The translations under genes and the position numbers were made by a program. Under the pieces are notes generated by a model, which saw only the letters and a list, made by a program, of their open reading frames with translations, was not told the DNA's origin and made no database searches. A stretch of 64,000 nucleotides of DNA from Nitrobacter sp047149785 (lineage in GTDB: Bacteria > Pseudomonadota > Alphaproteobacteria > Rhizobiales > Xanthobacteraceae): positions 1,178,001 to 1,242,000 of the forward strand of contig NZ_BAAGBE010000001.1 of NCBI RefSeq assembly GCF_047149785.1, given 5' to 3'. Shown here one piece after another: positions 35,480 through 44,929 of this stretch (its first letter is position 1; each line of letters opens with the position of its first letter).

Positions 35480-36985
35480 ATGACGACCTGGCCCATTCTG
35501 TCGGTCACGACGTTTCTGCCGGTGATCGGCGCGTTGATCATCTATGTCAGTTGCCGTGACGACGCGGCCACTCACGGAAACGCGCGCTGGATCGCTCTAT
35601 GGACCACGCTGGTCACCTTCGCGGTCTCGTTGATTCTGGTGATGCGGTTCGATCCGGCGAGCACCGGATTCCAGTTTGTCGAAGAGAGGCACTGGCTGGC
35701 CTCGAGCATCGCCTACAAGATGGGCGTCGATGGCATCTCGCTGCCGTTCGTCATCCTCACCACGGCGCTGATGCCGCTATGCATCATCGCGAGCTGGAGG
35801 TCGATCACCCGTCGCGTGCCTGCCTACATGATGGCGTTTCTCGTTTTGGAAACGCTGATGGTCGGCACGTTCTCGTCGCTCGACCTGTTGCTGTTCTACG
35901 TATTTTTCGAAGGTGGCCTGATTCCGATGTTCCTGATCATCGGCATCTGGGGTGGACCGCGCCGAGTCTATGCCACCTTCAAGTTCTTCCTCTATACGCT
36001 GCTCGGCTCGGTTCTGATGCTGCTGGCCATCATGGCGCTCTACTGGAACGCCGGCACCACCGACATCCCCACGCTGATGCACACGGCTGTTCCATACAAT
36101 TTGCAGAAGTGGGCGTGGCTCGCCTTCTTTGCCTCGTTTGCGGTCAAGATGCCGATGTGGCCCGTTCACACCTGGCTTCCCGACGCGCATGTCGAGGCAC
36201 CCACGGCGGGTTCGGTGATTCTCGCAGCGATCCTGCTGAAGATGGGAGGTTACGGCTTCCTGCGGTTTTCGCTGCCGATGTTCCCGCTCGCGTCGCACGA
36301 TTTCGCGCCGCTGATTTTTGCGCTCTCGGCCATCGCGATCGTCTACACCTCGCTGGTGGCGCTGATGCAGGACGATATGAAGAAGCTGATCGCCTACTCG
36401 TCGGTGGCCCACATGGGTTTCGTGACCATGGGAATCTTCGCCGGCACCATGCAGGGGGTCCACGGCGGCGTATTCCAGATGGTGTCGCACGGCATCGTGT
36501 CGGGCGCGTTGTTTCTCTGCGTCGGCGTCGTCTATGACCGCATGCATACGCGCGAGATCGCGTCGTATGGCGGGCTCGTCAACCGGATGCCGCTCTACGC
36601 GCTGGTGTTCCTTGTCTTCACGATGGCCAATGTGGGGCTACCCGGCACATCCGGGTTCGTGGGCGAATTCCTGTCGCTGATCGGCACGTTCAAGGTCAGC
36701 ATTCCCACTGCCGTGGCGGCGACGCTCGGCGTGATCCTGTCGGCGGCCTATGCCTTGTGGCTGTATCGCAAGATCGTGTTCGGCGCGCTGGTCAAGCCGT
36801 CGCTCGCGACCATCAAGGATCTGACATTCCGGGAGGGGCTGACGCTGGCGCCGCTGGTGGCGCTGACGATCCTGTTCGGCGTTTATCCGAAACCGGTGCT
36901 CGATCTGTCGGCGGCCTCCGTACAAAATCTCGTCAACAACTATGCAAGCGCGACCGCCGCCATCAAGGCGGCGGCGCTGCCATGA
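35480..36985 (+). CDS. nuoM: NADH-quinone oxidoreductase subunit M
   Basis: 501-residue antiporter-like subunit. Signatures FYVFFEGGLIPMFLIIGIWG (TM5 Glu), VKMPMWPVHTWLPDAHVEAP and YSSVAHMGFVTMG are intact, as are the lysines of TM7/8 and TM12. Start ATG 35480 is 2 bp after the nuoL stop, with GGAGGCCAGTAAG as RBS. Confidence 0.97.
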   Translation: MTTWPILSVTTFLPVIGALIIYVSCRDDAATHGNARWIALWTTLVTFAVSLILVMRFDPASTGFQFVEERHWLASSIAYKMGVDGISLPFVILTTALMPLCIIASWRSITRRVPAYMMAFLVLETLMVGTFSSLDLLLFYVFFEGGLIPMFLIIGIWGGPRRVYATFKFFLYTLLGSVLMLLAIMALYWNAGTTDIPTLMHTAVPYNLQKWAWLAFFASFAVKMPMWPVHTWLPDAHVEAPTAGSVILAAILLKMGGYGFLRFSLPMFPLASHDFAPLIFALSAIAIVYTSLVALMQDDMKKLIAYSSVAHMGFVTMGIFAGTMQGVHGGVFQMVSHGIVSGALFLCVGVVYDRMHTREIASYGGLVNRMPLYALVFLVFTMANVGLPGTSGFVGEFLSLIGTFKVSIPTAVAATLGVILSAAYALWLYRKIVFGALVKPSLATIKDLTFREGLTLAPLVALTILFGVYPKPVLDLSAASVQNLVNNYASATAAIKAAALP

Positions 36986-37010
36986 TCACGGCAGGTCAGG
37001 AACACCGACG

Positions 37011-38447
37011 ATGATGTTTGAGGCTGCCGGATATCAACTGCTTCCCGTATTGCCGGAAATCGTGCTGGCGGTCGGTGCGATGGCGTCGCTGATGATCGGG
37101 GCGTGGCGCGGCCAGAGCGCGACCGCTCTCATCACGGTTCTGGCTGTATGTCTTCTCATCGCGACCGGCGTGATGGAGTACCTGCTGCCGAGGGGGAGGC
37201 TGGTCGCGTTCGGCGGCAGTTTCGTCGTCGACGATTTCGCGCGGTTTCTGAAAATCCTTGCCTTGCTCGGCTCGGCTGCGACGCTCGTTTTGTCCCGCGA
37301 GTTTATAGAAGGGCAGTCCAGGCGGATGTTCGAGTTCGCGATCCTGGTGATGCTCTCGACGGTCGGCATGATGGTGCTGATTTCGGCGGCCGACCTGATC
37401 ATGCTGTATCTCGGGCTCGAATTGATGAGCCTCGCGCTTTACGTGGTGGCGGCGAGCAACCGCGACAACGTCAAGTCGACCGAAGCAGGATTGAAATATT
37501 TCGTTCTCGGCGCGCTGGCGTCGGGCATGCTGTTGTACGGCGCTTCGCTGATCTATGGCTTCACGGGAACCGTCAGTTTTGCCGGTATCGCGGCCGCCGC
37601 GAAGACCGGCGATATCGGAATTATATTCGGCATCGTCTTTCTGCTGGCGGGCCTCTGCTTCAAGGTGTCGGTGGTTCCGTTCCATATGTGGACGCCCGAC
37701 GTTTATGAAGGCGCGCCGACGCCGGTTACGGCGTTCTTCGCCTCGGCGCCGAAGGTCGCGGCGATGGCGGTGTTTACCCGCGTGGTGCTGACCGCGTTTT
37801 CCGGCGTCGTCTCCGAGTGGCAGCAGATCGTGGTTTTCGTGGCGATCGCATCCATGGCGCTCGGTTCGTTCGGCGCGATCGGCCAGCGCAACATCAAACG
37901 CATGATGGCTTATTCGTCGATCGGCCACATGGGTTTTGCGCTTGTCGGTCTCGCCGCCGGCACTGTCGAAGGCGCGCAGGGCGTCGTGCTTTATCTGGTC
38001 ATCTATACCGTGATGACGTTCGGGGCGTTCACCGTCATTCTCGCCATGAGCCGTAACGGCCAGGCGCTGGAGCAGATCAGCGATTTCGCGGGGCTGTCGC
38101 GGACCAATCCGCTGCTGGCGTTTTTCTTCGCGATGCTGCTGTTCTCACTGGCTGGAATTCCGCCGTTGGCGGGCTTCTTCGCCAAATTCTATGTCTTCAC
38201 CGCTGCGATCAAGGCGGGACTGTTCGCGCTGTCGGTGATCGGCGTCATCACCAGCGTGGTCGGCGCGTTCTACTACCTCAACGTCATCAAGGTGATGTAT
38301 TTCGACGAGCAGGTCGAAGCGGCAGATCCCGTGCATATCGAATTGCGGTCGGTGGTGGCGGCGACAGCGCTCTTCAACATGCTGTTCTTTGCCTATCCGG
38401 GGCCCTTGGTCAGCGCCGCCACGGCGGCCGCGAAGTCATTATTCTGA
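37011..38447 (+). CDS. nuoN: NADH-quinone oxidoreductase subunit N
   Basis: 478-residue antiporter-like subunit, last in the operon. LYLGLELMSLALYVVAAS (TM5 Glu), CFKVSVVPFHMWTPDVYEGA and RMMAYSSIGHMGFALVGLAA are intact. ATG 37011 (MMFEAAGYQLLPVLPEIVLA) is used; the frame is open 23 codons upstream but overlaps nuoM. birA starts 15 bp after its stop, so the transcript may run on. Confidence 0.97.
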   Translation: MMFEAAGYQLLPVLPEIVLAVGAMASLMIGAWRGQSATALITVLAVCLLIATGVMEYLLPRGRLVAFGGSFVVDDFARFLKILALLGSAATLVLSREFIEGQSRRMFEFAILVMLSTVGMMVLISAADLIMLYLGLELMSLALYVVAASNRDNVKSTEAGLKYFVLGALASGMLLYGASLIYGFTGTVSFAGIAAAAKTGDIGIIFGIVFLLAGLCFKVSVVPFHMWTPDVYEGAPTPVTAFFASAPKVAAMAVFTRVVLTAFSGVVSEWQQIVVFVAIASMALGSFGAIGQRNIKRMMAYSSIGHMGFALVGLAAGTVEGAQGVVLYLVIYTVMTFGAFTVILAMSRNGQALEQISDFAGLSRTNPLLAFFFAMLLFSLAGIPPLAGFFAKFYVFTAAIKAGLFALSVIGVITSVVGAFYYLNVIKVMYFDEQVEAADPVHIELRSVVAATALFNMLFFAYPGPLVSAATAAAKSLF

Positions 38448-38461
38448 ATGGCATCGTTTAA

Positions 38462-39274
38462 ATGATGTTTTCGCTGGGTCCACGAGCCACATCGGCTGGC
38501 TACCGGCTCGCGACCTTCGACAGTATTGGCTCGACCAACACTGAAGCGCTGGTCCGGGCACGGGCAGGCGAAACCGGCCCGATCTGGCTGGCGACGACGG
38601 CGCAGACGGCTGGACGCGGGCGCCGACAGCGCGCCTGGGTTACCCCCCGGGGCAATCTGGCCACCAGCATTCTCGAAGTCATCGACACGCAGCCGGCCGT
38701 AGCGGCAACACTGAGCTTTGCTGCGGGATTGGCGCTCGAAGCCGCGTTGCAAACGGTGAGCCTTGAGGCGCGCATGAGATCTCCCGGTTCGGAAAACGTG
38801 ACATTTCATTTAAAATGGCCGAACGACGTGCTGGCGGGCGGCAGGAAACTTGCGGGGATCCTGCTGGAGGCGGAGACCGTCGCGCATGGCCGCCTCGCCG
38901 TGGTCGTGGGTATCGGCGCCAACGTCGTCGCTGCGCCGGGGGGATTGCCGAATCCGGCGGTCTCGTTGCGGGACCTCGGCATTGATGTCGGAGCCGAGGA
39001 TCTGTTTCGCGCGTTGACGGAGGCCTGGGTCGAGTTTCGCGGAATCTGGGACCGGGGCCGCGGCTTCGACGACCTCCGGCGCCTCTGGCTCGACCGGGCG
39101 GCGGGCGTCGGTCAGCCGGTTTCGATTCAGTCCGGCTCATCCACGATATCCGGGATCTTTGAGACCATCGATGACGACGGCTGTTTGATCTTGGCGACCG
39201 CCGATGGCAAGCGAGTGGCTGTCTCCGCCGGAGACGTGTATTTCGGCGCGGCGGCATCGATCGGAGCAACATGA
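38462..39274 (+). CDS. birA: Biotin--[acetyl-CoA-carboxylase] ligase
   Basis: 270-residue BPL/LplA-type enzyme that attaches biotin to carboxylase carriers. ATP/biotin loop TAGRGRRQRAWVTPRG and KWPNDVLAGGRKLAGILLE are intact; the C-terminal SH3-like cap follows. There is no N-terminal HTH, so it is the monofunctional form without repressor activity. It overlaps rnj by 4 bases. Placement after nuoN is common in this bacterial group. Confidence 0.95.
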   Translation: MMFSLGPRATSAGYRLATFDSIGSTNTEALVRARAGETGPIWLATTAQTAGRGRRQRAWVTPRGNLATSILEVIDTQPAVAATLSFAAGLALEAALQTVSLEARMRSPGSENVTFHLKWPNDVLAGGRKLAGILLEAETVAHGRLAVVVGIGANVVAAPGGLPNPAVSLRDLGIDVGAEDLFRALTEAWVEFRGIWDRGRGFDDLRRLWLDRAAGVGQPVSIQSGSSTISGIFETIDDDGCLILATADGKRVAVSAGDVYFGAAASIGAT

Positions 39275-40944
39275 TAGCCCGGCCTGATGAATTGATGTTC
39301 GCTCCGCTCGGAGGCGTGGGCGAGATCGGCATGAACCTGTCGATCTACGGGCTCGGCAACCGGCATCAGCGGAGCTGGCTGGCGGTCGATCTCGGCGTTT
39401 CCTTCGGCGACGAGGAGCACTTGCCGGGCATCGATCTCATCATGCCGGACATCCGGTTTCTCGAAAAAGAACGGAAGAACCTTGTCGGTCTCGTCCTGAC
39501 TCACGCCCATGAGGATCACTTCGGTGCGATCATCGATTTGTGGCCGCGCCTGAAATGCCCGATCTTCGCCACGAAATTCAGCGCGGCGTTGTTCGAGGCC
39601 AAGTGCGCGGCGGAACGCAATCCGCCGGAGATTCCGGTGACGGTGGTGCCTTCGGGTGGACGCATCGATATCGGTCCCTTCGGCGTCGAGTTCGTTCCGG
39701 TGGCGCATTCGATTCCGGAATCCCACGCGCTGGCGATTCACACGGCGGCGGGAATCGTCGTGCACACCGGCGACTGGAAGATCGACCCGACCCCGATCGT
39801 CGGTCCGCCGACCGACGAGCGGCGGCTTCGCGAGCTTGGCCGCGAGGGCGTGCTGGCACTGATCGGCGATTCCACCAATGCGGTGAGAGACGGACGCTCG
39901 CCGTCCGAAACTGAAGTTGCCAAAGCCATTGCGGAATTGGTGAAGGCGGCCAAAGGCCGGGTCGCTGTAACGACGTTCGCATCCAATGTCGGGCGGCTGC
40001 GTGCCGTGGCCGATGCCGCGCGCGAAGCGGGACGCGAAGTCGTGGTGGTCGGCCGTGCCATGGAGCGGGTGGTGCAAGTCGCGCGCGAGACCGGGCATCT
40101 GGACGGGATGCAGGATTTCCGCAGCGCCGATGTGTATGGTCATCTTCCGCCGGACAAAGTGTTGGCGCTGTGCACGGGCAGCCAGGGCGAACCGCGAGCG
40201 GCTCTCGCGCGGATCGCCAGGGACGATCATCCGCAGGTGACGCTGAACCGCGGCGACACCGTGATCTTTTCCTCGCGCACCATTCCCGGCAACGAGAAGG
40301 CTGTTGGGGCGATCATCAACGGTTTGGTGATTCAGGGCATCGAGGTCATCACCGATCGCACCGAACTGGTTCATGTGTCGGGGCATCCGCGTCGTGACGA
40401 ACTGCGGGACATGATCGCGTGGGTTCGCCCGCAGGTGCTGATCCCGGTGCATGGCGAGGCTTTGCATCTCTCCGAACATGCGCGGCTGGCGCGCGCTGCG
40501 GGCGTGCCGAAAGTCCTGATTTGCAAAAACGGCGATCTGGTCCGGCTTGGACCTGGAGACCCTGGCATCATCGATGAATTGCCGTCGGGGCGCCTTTACA
40601 AGGATGGTTCCATCCTTGAGGATTCGAGTTCGCGGGCGGTCGTCGAGCGGCGGCGCATGGCATTTGCGGGCTGCGTGTTCGTGGCGATCGCCATTACGGA
40701 AAAGGGCGAACTGGCTGACGATCCCGAGCTTGATCTCGTCGGCATACCGGAGAAGAATCCGGTTGGCGAGGTGCTCGACGACATTGTTTTCGATACGGTG
40801 ATATCGACGGTGAAGGCGTTGCCGCGGACGCGGCGGCGCGATCCGGATGCGGTGGCCGAGTCAGTGCGCCGCGCCGTGCGGGCCACGGTTGCCGAAGAGT
40901 GGGGTAAGAAGCCGCTCTGCTATGTTCACGTTCTGGTGATTTAG
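39271..40944 (+). CDS. rnj: Ribonuclease J
   Basis: 557-residue metallo-beta-lactamase/beta-CASP ribonuclease with 5'-3' exo- and endonuclease activity. The metal motif LTHAHEDHFGAI, the GDWKIDPTP and IGDSTNAVRDGRSPSE segments, ALCTGSQGEPRAALARI of beta-CASP, and VHVSGHPRRDELRDMI plus VHGEALHLSEHA are present. The ATG overlaps birA (ATGA). Alphaproteobacteria keep RNase J alongside RNase E. Confidence 0.94.
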   Translation: MIARPDELMFAPLGGVGEIGMNLSIYGLGNRHQRSWLAVDLGVSFGDEEHLPGIDLIMPDIRFLEKERKNLVGLVLTHAHEDHFGAIIDLWPRLKCPIFATKFSAALFEAKCAAERNPPEIPVTVVPSGGRIDIGPFGVEFVPVAHSIPESHALAIHTAAGIVVHTGDWKIDPTPIVGPPTDERRLRELGREGVLALIGDSTNAVRDGRSPSETEVAKAIAELVKAAKGRVAVTTFASNVGRLRAVADAAREAGREVVVVGRAMERVVQVARETGHLDGMQDFRSADVYGHLPPDKVLALCTGSQGEPRAALARIARDDHPQVTLNRGDTVIFSSRTIPGNEKAVGAIINGLVIQGIEVITDRTELVHVSGHPRRDELRDMIAWVRPQVLIPVHGEALHLSEHARLARAAGVPKVLICKNGDLVRLGPGDPGIIDELPSGRLYKDGSILEDSSSRAVVERRRMAFAGCVFVAIAITEKGELADDPELDLVGIPEKNPVGEVLDDIVFDTVISTVKALPRTRRRDPDAVAESVRRAVRATVAEEWGKKPLCYVHVLVI

Positions 40945-41062
40945 GAAAGTGAGTTTGATGCGACCCTTGACGGCGAACACCTGACGTTGAACGTGGATGT
41001 CGATCCTGCGCGAGCAGGTATGGCGAGAATTGAAATCGAACCGTTGGGTATTGCAGGATAAC

Positions 41063-41467
41063 ATGCTGGGCCGGCTCAATCATGTGGCTATCGCCGTCAG
41101 GGATGCCGAAAAGGCGGCGAGGATCTACGGCACCGCGTTCGGCGCTGAGATTTCCGCCGCGGTCCCGCTGCCGGAACATGGAGTGATCACTGTGTTCGCC
41201 CGGTTGCCGAACACCAAGATCGAATTTATCCAGCCGCTCGGCGAGGCCTCTCCGATCGCGAAGTTTGTCGAGCACAATGCCGATGGCGGTATTCACCATA
41301 TCTGCTATGAAGTACCTGATATCGTCGCGACCCGTGATATTCTGATATCAGAAGGCGCGCGTGTGCTTGGCGACGGCGAGCCGAAGATTGGTGCGCACGG
41401 CAAGCCGGTGCTGTTCTTTCATCCGAAAGATTTTTCCGGCGCGCTTGTCGAGATCGAGGAATCCTGA
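41063..41467 (+). CDS. mce: Methylmalonyl-CoA epimerase
   Basis: 134-residue vicinal-oxygen-chelate enzyme interconverting (R)- and (S)-methylmalonyl-CoA in propionate metabolism. Metal ligands are visible: H7 in RLNHVAIAV, the His of GGIHHICYEV, and the Glu of ALVEIEE at the end. ATG 41063 starts the conserved MLGRLNHVAIAVRDAEKAA; the upstream open frame has no RBS. It overlaps the DUF1467 gene by one base. Confidence 0.95.
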   Translation: MLGRLNHVAIAVRDAEKAARIYGTAFGAEISAAVPLPEHGVITVFARLPNTKIEFIQPLGEASPIAKFVEHNADGGIHHICYEVPDIVATRDILISEGARVLGDGEPKIGAHGKPVLFFHPKDFSGALVEIEES

Positions 41468-41745
41468 TGGCTTCTGCAATCTTCTCTGGCTTTGCCATCT
41501 ACTTCGTCTTCTGGTGGCTCACGCTGTTCCTGACGTTGCCGTTCGGTGTGCAAAGTCAACACGAAGCCGGCGATCACCCTCCGGGCACCGATCCCGGCGC
41601 CCCGGTCATGCCGTTGATGCGCCGCAAAATCATCTGGACCACGATCGTTTCGCTGATCCTCTACGGAATTGCGTCCTGGGCGTATTATTCAGGCTTGCTC
41701 AATGTCGCGCGGCTGTCGCGGGTGATAGGTTTTTCAGGTTATTAA
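41467..41745 (+). CDS. DUF1467 family membrane protein
   Basis: 92-residue protein with two membrane spans (about 5-25 and 60-80) flanking a Pro/Gly-rich loop (HEAGDHPPGTDPGAPVMP) of the DUF1467 type, restricted to alphaproteobacteria. Start overlaps the mce stop by one base, so it is translationally coupled. Function unknown; the mce-DUF1467 pair with upstream proS downstream in this lineage is a repeated arrangement, interrupted here by the copper locus. Confidence 0.85.
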   Translation: MASAIFSGFAIYFVFWWLTLFLTLPFGVQSQHEAGDHPPGTDPGAPVMPLMRRKIIWTTIVSLILYGIASWAYYSGLLNVARLSRVIGFSGY

Positions 41746-41938
41746 ATCAGCCGGCTGGCCCTCAAGCGAATGCGTCCAGCGGAATATTGCGCGGCGGACC
41801 CTCAAGCGCCCGGGCCAGATTCCAAGTCTCCGGCCAAGGCTGACGCGTCTCGTGCCACTCCCGCGCAAGCCGGTGAGGAATCTCGGCTCGACACGCGACT
41901 CCGGCCATGGTAGCTCTCGGCGCGAAAGGCTGGGGAAG

Positions 41939-42310
41939 ATGCGTCGACGGCTGGGAAGATTTCTTCCAATCGTCATGATTGCGATGCTGGTGCAGATATT
42001 CGCACCGGTTGCTGCCTGTCTGGCCTTCGGCAACGCCGCCGCCGATCCGCTGGCGGGGGCGATCTGTTCGCATGCTTCCGATGCAAACTCTTTGCAAGAC
42101 GGTCAGACGGATCCGCACAGGGCTCAAGGCAGTTGCTGCGCGTTATGCGGCGCGGCCCATTCCGCAACCCCGACCGCCGACCCGCAAGGCTCCGTCGTCG
42201 CGGTTGAGCGTGAGGTTAACGCGGTCGTATGGCGCGACCTGGATTTCGTGTTGCCGCCATCCGCGGCCGACTCCAACGCGCAGGCCCGCGGCCCGCCGTC
42301 TCTATCCTGA
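41939..42310 (+). CDS. DUF2946 Cys/His-rich exported protein, copy 1
   Basis: 123-residue protein with an N-terminal membrane/signal segment (MRRRLGRFLPIVMIAMLVQI, uncleaved anchor or signal to about 30) and a mature part holding C43, H45, H60, C66, C67, C70 and H74 (ICSHASD, TDPHR, CCALCGAAH), a metal-binding pattern. The C-terminal half ends with VWRDLDFVLPPSAADSNAQA. DUF2946 proteins usually neighbour copper receptors. ATG 41939 is picked because copy 2 begins at the same residue; the open frame upstream to 41852 is not conserved. Precedes the TonB receptor by 86 bp. Confidence 0.83.
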   Translation: MRRRLGRFLPIVMIAMLVQIFAPVAACLAFGNAAADPLAGAICSHASDANSLQDGQTDPHRAQGSCCALCGAAHSATPTADPQGSVVAVEREVNAVVWRDLDFVLPPSAADSNAQARGPPSLS

Positions 42311-42396
42311 TACAGGCCTCTTTCGCGACCGCCGGTTCCGATCCGCGCGGTCATCGAGCTTAGCAAGCCGGCGACGTCCGGCGTCAGGATATTCGT

Positions 42397-44868
42397 ATGT
42401 TTCGTATCTACGCATTGAGCGGCGTAAGCGTGCTCGTGCTTTGTTGCACGTTATCGGGGGCGTCGACCCCTGCGTCCGCTCAAACATCAGGCGAGATGTT
42501 GCCCTCCATCACGGTGGAGCCGCCTGTACAGAAAAAGGTTCAGCATCATCGGGCAAGGAAACCGATCCGTCAGGTCGCGTCGCGTCCCCGCGTAATGATC
42601 AGGACGGCGGCAGCCAAACCGCCGCCTGCCGGGGGAAGTGGCCTGAACGCCGGGTATAGCTCGCCGCCGATCAAGCAGCGATTTCAGCTTCCGCAGGAAT
42701 CACACAGTATTACGGCAAAGCAGATCGACGAGACGATCAATCTCAAGGATGCGGAAGACGCCGTCAAATACATGCCAAGCCTGTTCGTGCGCAAACGCAA
42801 CGACGGCGACAATCAGGCAGTTCTGGCGACCCGTACCTGGGGACTCAATTCGAGCGCGCGTTCGCTGATCTACTACGACGACCTGCTGGTTTCGGCGTTG
42901 ATTGCCAACAACAACCAGAACGGCTCTCCCCACTGGAATTTGATCGCACCGGAGGCGATCGCCCGAGTCGACTTTCTTGATGGTCCGTTCGCCGCGGCCT
43001 ATCCCGGCAACTCGATCGGCGGGGTCCTGATCTTTACCACCAAGATGCCGGATCACCTGATCGCCAGCGCCAAGGAAACGGTTTCGATCATGCCCTGGAG
43101 CCAGTACGGCACCAAGGACACCTACGTCAGCAGCCAGACCAGCGCGGTCGCAGGGGATCGTCAGGGCAAATTCTCATGGCTCCTGAGCGCGACCTATCAG
43201 GACAGCTATCAGCAACCGCTGACTTATACGACGAACAAGGGAATTCCGGGTGGCACCACGGGAGCTTTTCCGGCTCTGAACAAACAAGGGATAGAGGCGG
43301 ACGTTGTCGGTACCGGTGCGCTGGTTCATTCGCAACAGACCTCGGGCAATTTCAAGCTCGCCTACGACGTGACACCACTGGTGCAGGCGACCTATTCGTT
43401 TGGTGTCTGGAACAACGTGCAGACGTCCGCTCCCCAGACCTATCTGCGCAGCATTGCGACCGGCCAGCCGACATTCGCCGGCATCGCATCGTTCGCTAAC
43501 AACAAGTATACTTGGGACGAAACCCACGTCAGCAACGCCGTTTCGTTACGCAGCGATACCAAGGGCATCTACGATTTCGATTTCTCGGTATCGAGCTACA
43601 ACTATCTCCAGGACATCATGTTGAACCCGTACACCGTGTCCGCCACGGGTGTCGGCTATTCGACGAACGGCAAGGTCACACGAAACGACGGGACCAACTG
43701 GCAAAATGCCGATGCAAAGGCCATATGGCGGCCGTTCGGTTATGACGGACCGCACGAAGTCAGCTTCGGCCTGCATGGCGACCGCTATCATTTCGAAAAT
43801 CCGGTGTTTGCGTCGTCGGTCTGGAATGCGACGTCATCGACAGGGACCGGCCAGCTCTATTCCGAGGGCCGCGGTGAAACGCGGACCGGCGCGCTCTGGT
43901 TTCAGGATGCCTGGAAGATCGTCCCAAACCTCAAGCTGACGCTCGGCGGACGGCTCGAGAGCTGGCGCGCGCAGGATGGTTTCAATCTGAATACAACGGC
44001 GAATTCGGCCGGCATCATCACATCGACGGCCACCATCGATCAGCCCTCGCTGGCCTCGACGAATTTCTCGCCGAAGGCATCGCTGTCCTACGATGTGAAC
44101 AAGGACTGGAACGTCACCGCCAACTTTGGCGAGGCCTATCGCTATCCCACGGTGGGCGAGTTGTATCAGAACATCTCCGTTGGCGGCATCGCGACCTTTG
44201 CCAATCCCAATCTCGCGCCCGAGCGCGACCTCAATGGTCAGCTCAACATCGAGCGGCACTGGAGCGAGGGGAGGGTGCGGCTGACGCTGTTCAAGGAAAG
44301 AACAGATAACGCGATCATCTCCCAAACCAATCTCGCGACGAACCCTCTCACCGGGGCACAGGTTCCGACGACGACGACCGGCAATGTGGCGGCTATCGGA
44401 ATGCAGGGCATTGAATTGGCCGCCGACAAGACGGATGTCTTCGTCAAGGGACTGCAGGTATTCGCCAGCGTCACTTATGTCGATTCCCGGATTATTGCGG
44501 ACCCGAGCTGGGCCGGAACCGATCCGTTGACGAGCAAGCCCGATACGGCGGTCGGCAAGCGTGTGCCTTACGTGCCGGACTGGCGCGCCAAATTTGGTGT
44601 GACCTATCGGCCGAACAAGAGCTGGGCCTATACCGTCGCCGCGCGCTATAGCGGCAAGCAGTACTCGACACTGGATAATACCGACATCGTCTCGCACGTG
44701 TATGGTGCGTTCGACAACTACATCGTCGTGGATACGAAAGTGCATTACAACGCGACGCAAAACCTGTCGTTCGATGCCGGCATCGATAACGTCTTCAACG
44801 AACAATACTTTCTGTTCCATCCGTTCCCGGGAAGGACTTTTGTCCTAGCCGCGAAATACAGCTTCTGA
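42397..44868 (+). CDS. TonB-dependent outer-membrane receptor, copy 1
   Basis: 823-residue ligand-gated porin. Signal peptide to about residue 28, then a TonB-box-like LPSITVEPP and a 70-residue basic, Pro-rich linker (QKKVQHHRARKPIRQVASRP). The plug (about 95-230; SITAKQIDETINLKDAEDAV) is followed by the beta-barrel with LAPERDLNGQLNIERHW, ending in LAAKYSF with the C-terminal Phe needed for outer-membrane insertion. It is preceded by DUF2946 and followed by a second such pair. Substrate is inferred as copper from the locus, since plug sequence alone does not fix it. Confidence 0.88.
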   Translation: MFRIYALSGVSVLVLCCTLSGASTPASAQTSGEMLPSITVEPPVQKKVQHHRARKPIRQVASRPRVMIRTAAAKPPPAGGSGLNAGYSSPPIKQRFQLPQESHSITAKQIDETINLKDAEDAVKYMPSLFVRKRNDGDNQAVLATRTWGLNSSARSLIYYDDLLVSALIANNNQNGSPHWNLIAPEAIARVDFLDGPFAAAYPGNSIGGVLIFTTKMPDHLIASAKETVSIMPWSQYGTKDTYVSSQTSAVAGDRQGKFSWLLSATYQDSYQQPLTYTTNKGIPGGTTGAFPALNKQGIEADVVGTGALVHSQQTSGNFKLAYDVTPLVQATYSFGVWNNVQTSAPQTYLRSIATGQPTFAGIASFANNKYTWDETHVSNAVSLRSDTKGIYDFDFSVSSYNYLQDIMLNPYTVSATGVGYSTNGKVTRNDGTNWQNADAKAIWRPFGYDGPHEVSFGLHGDRYHFENPVFASSVWNATSSTGTGQLYSEGRGETRTGALWFQDAWKIVPNLKLTLGGRLESWRAQDGFNLNTTANSAGIITSTATIDQPSLASTNFSPKASLSYDVNKDWNVTANFGEAYRYPTVGELYQNISVGGIATFANPNLAPERDLNGQLNIERHWSEGRVRLTLFKERTDNAIISQTNLATNPLTGAQVPTTTTGNVAAIGMQGIELAADKTDVFVKGLQVFASVTYVDSRIIADPSWAGTDPLTSKPDTAVGKRVPYVPDWRAKFGVTYRPNKSWAYTVAARYSGKQYSTLDNTDIVSHVYGAFDNYIVVDTKVHYNATQNLSFDAGIDNVFNEQYFLFHPFPGRTFVLAAKYSF

Positions 44869-44888
44869 GAACCCGTTTGACAACCGTG

Positions 44889-44918
44889 ACACTGGACGCG
44901 CAGACACTGGACGCGCAG
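44889..44918. repeat. 15-bp exact tandem repeat before the second DUF2946 gene
   Basis: ACACTGGACGCGCAG occurs twice head-to-tail (44889-44903, 44904-44918), ending 11 bp before the ATG at 44930. It is in the leader and could affect translation or be a binding site. Confidence 0.9.
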
Positions 44919-44929
44919 GGGTAGGGATC

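Noticed and set aside
41762..41911. Short minus-strand frame (MAGVACRAEIPHRLAREW...) between DUF1467 and DUF2946
   Set aside because: Could be the remnant of a small gene, but there is no RBS and no recognised family, so not called.
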